Shown here in pieces: positions 29,784-32,114 of a stretch of 32,114 bases of DNA. Location of the stretch: NCBI RefSeq assembly GCF_008923365.1, contig NZ_WBMR01000102.1, positions 1 to 32,114 of the forward strand. Reading direction: 5' to 3'. The translations under genes were made by a program, and so were the position numbers. This DNA is from Actinomadura montaniterrae (GTDB lineage: Bacteria > Actinomycetota > Actinomycetes > Streptosporangiales > Streptosporangiaceae). The notes under the pieces are model-generated. The model did not search any database. It saw only the letters and a program-made list of their open reading frames with translations, and had not been told where the DNA came from. How positions within the stretch are numbered: the first letter of the stretch is position 1; each line of letters begins with the position of its first letter.

Positions 29784-30665
29784 ATGACCCCCCGAACCCC
29801 CCGCCTGGTGTCGGCAGCGCTCGCGGGCGCCGTCGCGCTGGCCCCGTTCACCCTCCCGGCCCCGGCGTCCGCCGCACCCGCGGCCGCCCCCACCGCCTCC
29901 GCCGTCCGCGACGTCGCGGTGGACGGCGCCGTCAACGTCCGCGACATCGGCGGCTACGCGTCGAAGGACGGCCGGCACGTCCGCTACGGCCTCGTCTACC
30001 GGTCCGCGTCGCTCAGCAAGGTCACCGCGACCGGCGTCGCGCAGCTCCAGCGGCTCGGGCTGACGGCCTCCGTCGACTTCCGCTCGCAGCTCGAGGTCGG
30101 CATGTCGGGCGCCGACAAGCTGCCCGCCGGCGTCACGCCCGTCGCCGCGAACATCAACGCGTTCTCGCCGACCCTCCTGACGATGGTCCCCGACCTGCTC
30201 AAGGCGGTCCTCGCGCAGGACAAGCCCGGCGAGTTCATGGCGCTGTCGTACCGCGGGTTCGTCCACGACCCCGACTCCCGCAAGCAGTTCGCCGCCGCGC
30301 TCACCCGCATCGCGTCCGGCCAGGGCCCCGTCCTCTATCACTGCACCGAGGGCAAGGACCGCACCGGCGTCATGACCGCGATCCTGCTCACCATCCTCGG
30401 CGTCCCGAAGACCCAGGTGTACGCCGACTACCTGCGCTCCAACGAGGAGCTCGCCGACCAGAACGCCGCCGAGCTCGCCGAGCTGCAGAAGCTCGGCATC
30501 GACCCGGCGCTCGTCGAGCCGTTCCTGACCGTCCGCGCCTCCTACCTGGACACCGCGTTCGACCAGATCAAGCGCGACTACGGGACGTTCGGCGCGTTCG
30601 TCGCCAAGGGCCTCGGCATCGACGCCGCCACGCAGGCCGCGCTGCGCAAGCAGCTCCTTCAGTAG
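29784..30665 (+). CDS. Secreted tyrosine-protein phosphatase (PTP-like)
   Basis: A 293-residue protein from ATG 29784 with GGAAGG 6 nt upstream. The signal peptide is clear (RTPRLVSAALAGAVALAPFT, cleavage near ASAAP). The phosphatase core has NVRDIGGY early and the P-loop HCTEGKDRTG, with Cys187 as nucleophile and Arg193 binding phosphate. This is the bacterial Tyr_phosphatase3 (LipA/MptpB-like) pattern, with activity on phosphotyrosine or phosphoinositides. Being exported, it acts outside the membrane. It ends before a strong bidirectional terminator. A longer frame from 29727 exists but lacks the SD and hides the signal peptide. Confidence 0.93.
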   Translation: MTPRTPRLVSAALAGAVALAPFTLPAPASAAPAAAPTASAVRDVAVDGAVNVRDIGGYASKDGRHVRYGLVYRSASLSKVTATGVAQLQRLGLTASVDFRSQLEVGMSGADKLPAGVTPVAANINAFSPTLLTMVPDLLKAVLAQDKPGEFMALSYRGFVHDPDSRKQFAAALTRIASGQGPVLYHCTEGKDRTGVMTAILLTILGVPKTQVYADYLRSNEELADQNAAELAELQKLGIDPALVEPFLTVRASYLDTAFDQIKRDYGTFGAFVAKGLGIDAATQAALRKQLLQ

Positions 30666-30667
30666 CG

Positions 30668-30704
30668 GAAAGGGCCCGTCCGGCGCTCCCGGACGGGCCC
30701 TTTC
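30668..30704. terminator. Strong bidirectional terminator
   Basis: GAAAGGGCCCGTCCGG (30668-30683) and CCGGACGGGCCCTTTC (30689-30704) form a perfect 16-bp stem with a 5-nt loop between the convergent phosphatase and serS genes. A and T runs at its base serve both directions. Confidence 0.92.
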
Positions 30705-30714
30705 ACATGCTCGA

Positions 30715-31974
30715 TCAGCGCTTGACGGGCTCCAGGACCTCCAGGCCCAGGAACTTCTGCAGCGCCTCCGGGACGCGCACCGAACCGTCCGCCTGCTGGT
30801 GGTTCTCCAGGATCGCGACCATCCACCGCGTCGTCGCGAGGGTCCCGTTCAGCGTCGCGACCGGCTGGTTCTTCCCGTCGGCGTCCTTGTGCCGCACCGA
30901 CAGGCGCCGCGCCTGGAACTCGGTGCAGTTCGACGTCGACGTCACCTCCCGGTAGGTGTTCTGCGTCGGCACCCACGCCTCGCAGTCGTACTTGCGCGCC
31001 GCGCTCGCCCCGAGGTCGCCCGCCGCGACGTCGATCACCCGGTACGGGATCTCGACCTTCGCGAGCATCTCCTTCTCCCACTCCAGCAGCCGCAGATGCT
31101 CGGCGTGCGCGTCCGCCGGATCGCAGTAGGAGAACATCTCCACCTTGTCGAACTGGTGGACCCGGATGATGCCGCGCGTGTCCTTGCCGTACGAGCCGGC
31201 CTCGCGGCGGAAGCACGACGACCACGCCACGTACCGCCGCGGCAGCTCGTCGATGATCTCGTTCATGTGGTACGCGGCGAGCGGCACCTCCGACGTCCCC
31301 ACCAGGTACAGCTCGTCCTGCGGGAGCTGGTACACCTCCGCGGCGTGCGCGCCGAGGAACCCGGTGCCCTCCATCGCCTCCGGCTTCACCAGCACCGGCG
31401 GGTACATCGGCACGAACCCGGCCGCGACCGCCTGCTCCATCGCCAGGTTCAGCAGCGCGTACTGCAGCCGCGCGCCCACCCCGGTCAGGTAGTAGAACCG
31501 CGCGCCCGACACCTTCGCGCCGCGCTCCATGTCGATCGCGCCGAGGCTCTCGCCCAGCTCCAGGTGGTCCTTCGGCTCGAAGTCGAACGCGGCCGGCTCG
31601 CCGACGTGCTCCAGGACGACGAAGTCCTGCTCGCCGCCGGGCGGGGCGCCCTCCTCGATCAGGTTCGGCACGCCCTTCAGCGCCGCGTCCAGCTCCTCGC
31701 CGAGCCGGTCGGCCTCCGCCTCCCGGTCCTTGACCTGCTGCGCCAGCTCCTTCGCGCGGGCCAGCAGCGCCTGCCGCTCGTCGCCCTGCGCCCGCGACAC
31801 CGACTTGCCGAAACTCTTCTGCTCGGCGCGCAGCTGCTCGAACGAGGTCAGCGCGGAGCGCCGCCTCCCGTCCAGGTCCAGCAGCCGGTCGACGACGGCG
31901 TCATCCTCACCGCGGGCGCGCTGCGAGGCGCGCAGCCGCTCGGGATCCTCTCGAAGAGCTCGCAGGTCAATCAC
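30715..31974 (-). CDS. serS: Seryl-tRNA synthetase
   Basis: A 419-residue class II synthetase, full length. Residues 1 to about 110 form the antiparallel coiled-coil arm that grips the long variable arm of tRNA-Ser (MIDLRALREDPERLRASQRA, RAKELAQQVKDREAEADRLG). The catalytic core includes LVGTSEVPLAAYHMNEI and motif 2 SSCFRREAGSYGKDTRG, with motif 3 LNGTLATTRWMVAILEN near the end. It charges tRNA-Ser and tRNA-Sec with serine. The GTG at 31972-31974 has no Shine-Dalgarno; TAGCCT lies 7 nt upstream (31982-31987), so the transcript is probably leaderless. A tRNA-Ser gene lies about 6.4 kb away. Confidence 0.97.
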   Translation of the reverse strand: MIDLRALREDPERLRASQRARGEDDAVVDRLLDLDGRRRSALTSFEQLRAEQKSFGKSVSRAQGDERQALLARAKELAQQVKDREAEADRLGEELDAALKGVPNLIEEGAPPGGEQDFVVLEHVGEPAAFDFEPKDHLELGESLGAIDMERGAKVSGARFYYLTGVGARLQYALLNLAMEQAVAAGFVPMYPPVLVKPEAMEGTGFLGAHAAEVYQLPQDELYLVGTSEVPLAAYHMNEIIDELPRRYVAWSSCFRREAGSYGKDTRGIIRVHQFDKVEMFSYCDPADAHAEHLRLLEWEKEMLAKVEIPYRVIDVAAGDLGASAARKYDCEAWVPTQNTYREVTSTSNCTEFQARRLSVRHKDADGKNQPVATLNGTLATTRWMVAILENHQQADGSVRVPEALQKFLGLEVLEPVKR

Positions 31975-31981
31975 AGACCCG

Positions 31982-31987
31982 AGGCTA
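31982..31987 (-). promoter_or_regulatory. Leaderless -10 for serS
   Basis: Minus-strand TAGCCT, 7 nt before the GTG of serS, with no ribosome binding site between. No good -35 is seen. Confidence 0.4.
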
Positions 31988-32026
31988 CCGGCCCCGGGCC
32001 CTCCGGCGCGCGCGAGTATCGCGGTC

Positions 32027-32114
32027 CGCTCGGCACCGCCCGCCGCGCTGCGCTCGGCACCGCGCGCCGGGCGCCGGTCAGTGCCACGGGCCGCGCGCCG
32101 GTCAGTGCCGCGGG
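32027..32114. repeat. 24-nt period tandem repeat upstream of serS, running off the edge
   Basis: CGCTCGGCACCGC occurs at 32027-32039 and 32051-32063. GCGCCGGTCAGTGCCACGGG (32071-32090) recurs with one change at 32095-32114. Both pairs have a 24-nt period, so they are diverged parts of one array that continues past the window. No gene is seen in 31975-32114. Confidence 0.7.

Overview
The window is very GC-rich with strong GC3 bias, frequent GTG starts, and families typical of high-GC Actinobacteria: a bacterial proteasome activator, a tricorn-type protease, an ECF42 sigma factor with a DGPF partner, an EspI-like MinD ATPase and a DUF6191 protein. The gene set best fits Streptosporangiales, perhaps Thermomonosporaceae (Actinomadura-like). 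That placement is inference, because no rRNA or other species marker is present. It looks like chromosomal backbone with lineage-specific genes. I see no transposase, integrase, phage gene, CRISPR array or rRNA.

Layout, left to right. 1-4500: a truncated sigma factor carrying a zinc-finger-like HxxxCxxC motif, a small ribbon-helix-helix-like protein coupled to an SRPBCC protein, a convergent acyl-CoA ligase, a double hairpin, and a SigE-type sigma factor. 4537-9693: an overlapping pair (a Cys-rich protein with an RlpA/DPBB-like domain plus a MauE/DoxX-like membrane protein), followed by a tricorn protease. 9694-12667: an intergenic 12-nt tandem repeat, an acidic low-complexity protein, an unusual AT-richer block of CTAGAAAGC-type inverted repeats, and an AAA+ ATPase with a perfect actinobacterial LexA (SOS) box upstream, divergent from a membrane protein. 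12677-17857: a His-rich-tailed methyltransferase, a macro-domain protein, an exported serine hydrolase, the ECF42 sigma/DGPF pair, a DUF6191 protein and an unknown protein. 17877-20885: divergent GntR and XRE-TPR regulators, then two coupled small unknown genes preceded by a palindromic operator-like site. 20937-24125: a pirin/MarR divergon with a shared operator, a small membrane protein, an M15 peptidase lipoprotein and a tiny membrane protein. 24202-32114: tRNA-Ser(UGA), a cupin, an EspI-like ATPase, a quinone oxidoreductase with the proteasome activator Bpa, a HAD hydrolase, an exported tyrosine phosphatase, and serS.

A theme across the window is gene starts without a Shine-Dalgarno sequence but with a TANNNT -10-like hexamer 6-8 nt before the start codon, at nine genes. 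This predicts leaderless transcripts. Regulation is dense: three sigma factors of different types, GntR, XRE and MarR regulators, and several clear inverted-repeat operators and bidirectional terminators.

The best candidates for something undescribed are: the DPBB-like/MauE-like overlapping pair, which may be a thiol-redox module; the XRE-TPR/GntR regulators with the two coupled small genes and the operator TGTTCCA-N3-TGGAACA; the LexA-boxed AAA+ ATPase with its CTAGAAAGC repeat block; and the sigma factor carrying an apparent built-in anti-sigma zinc motif.
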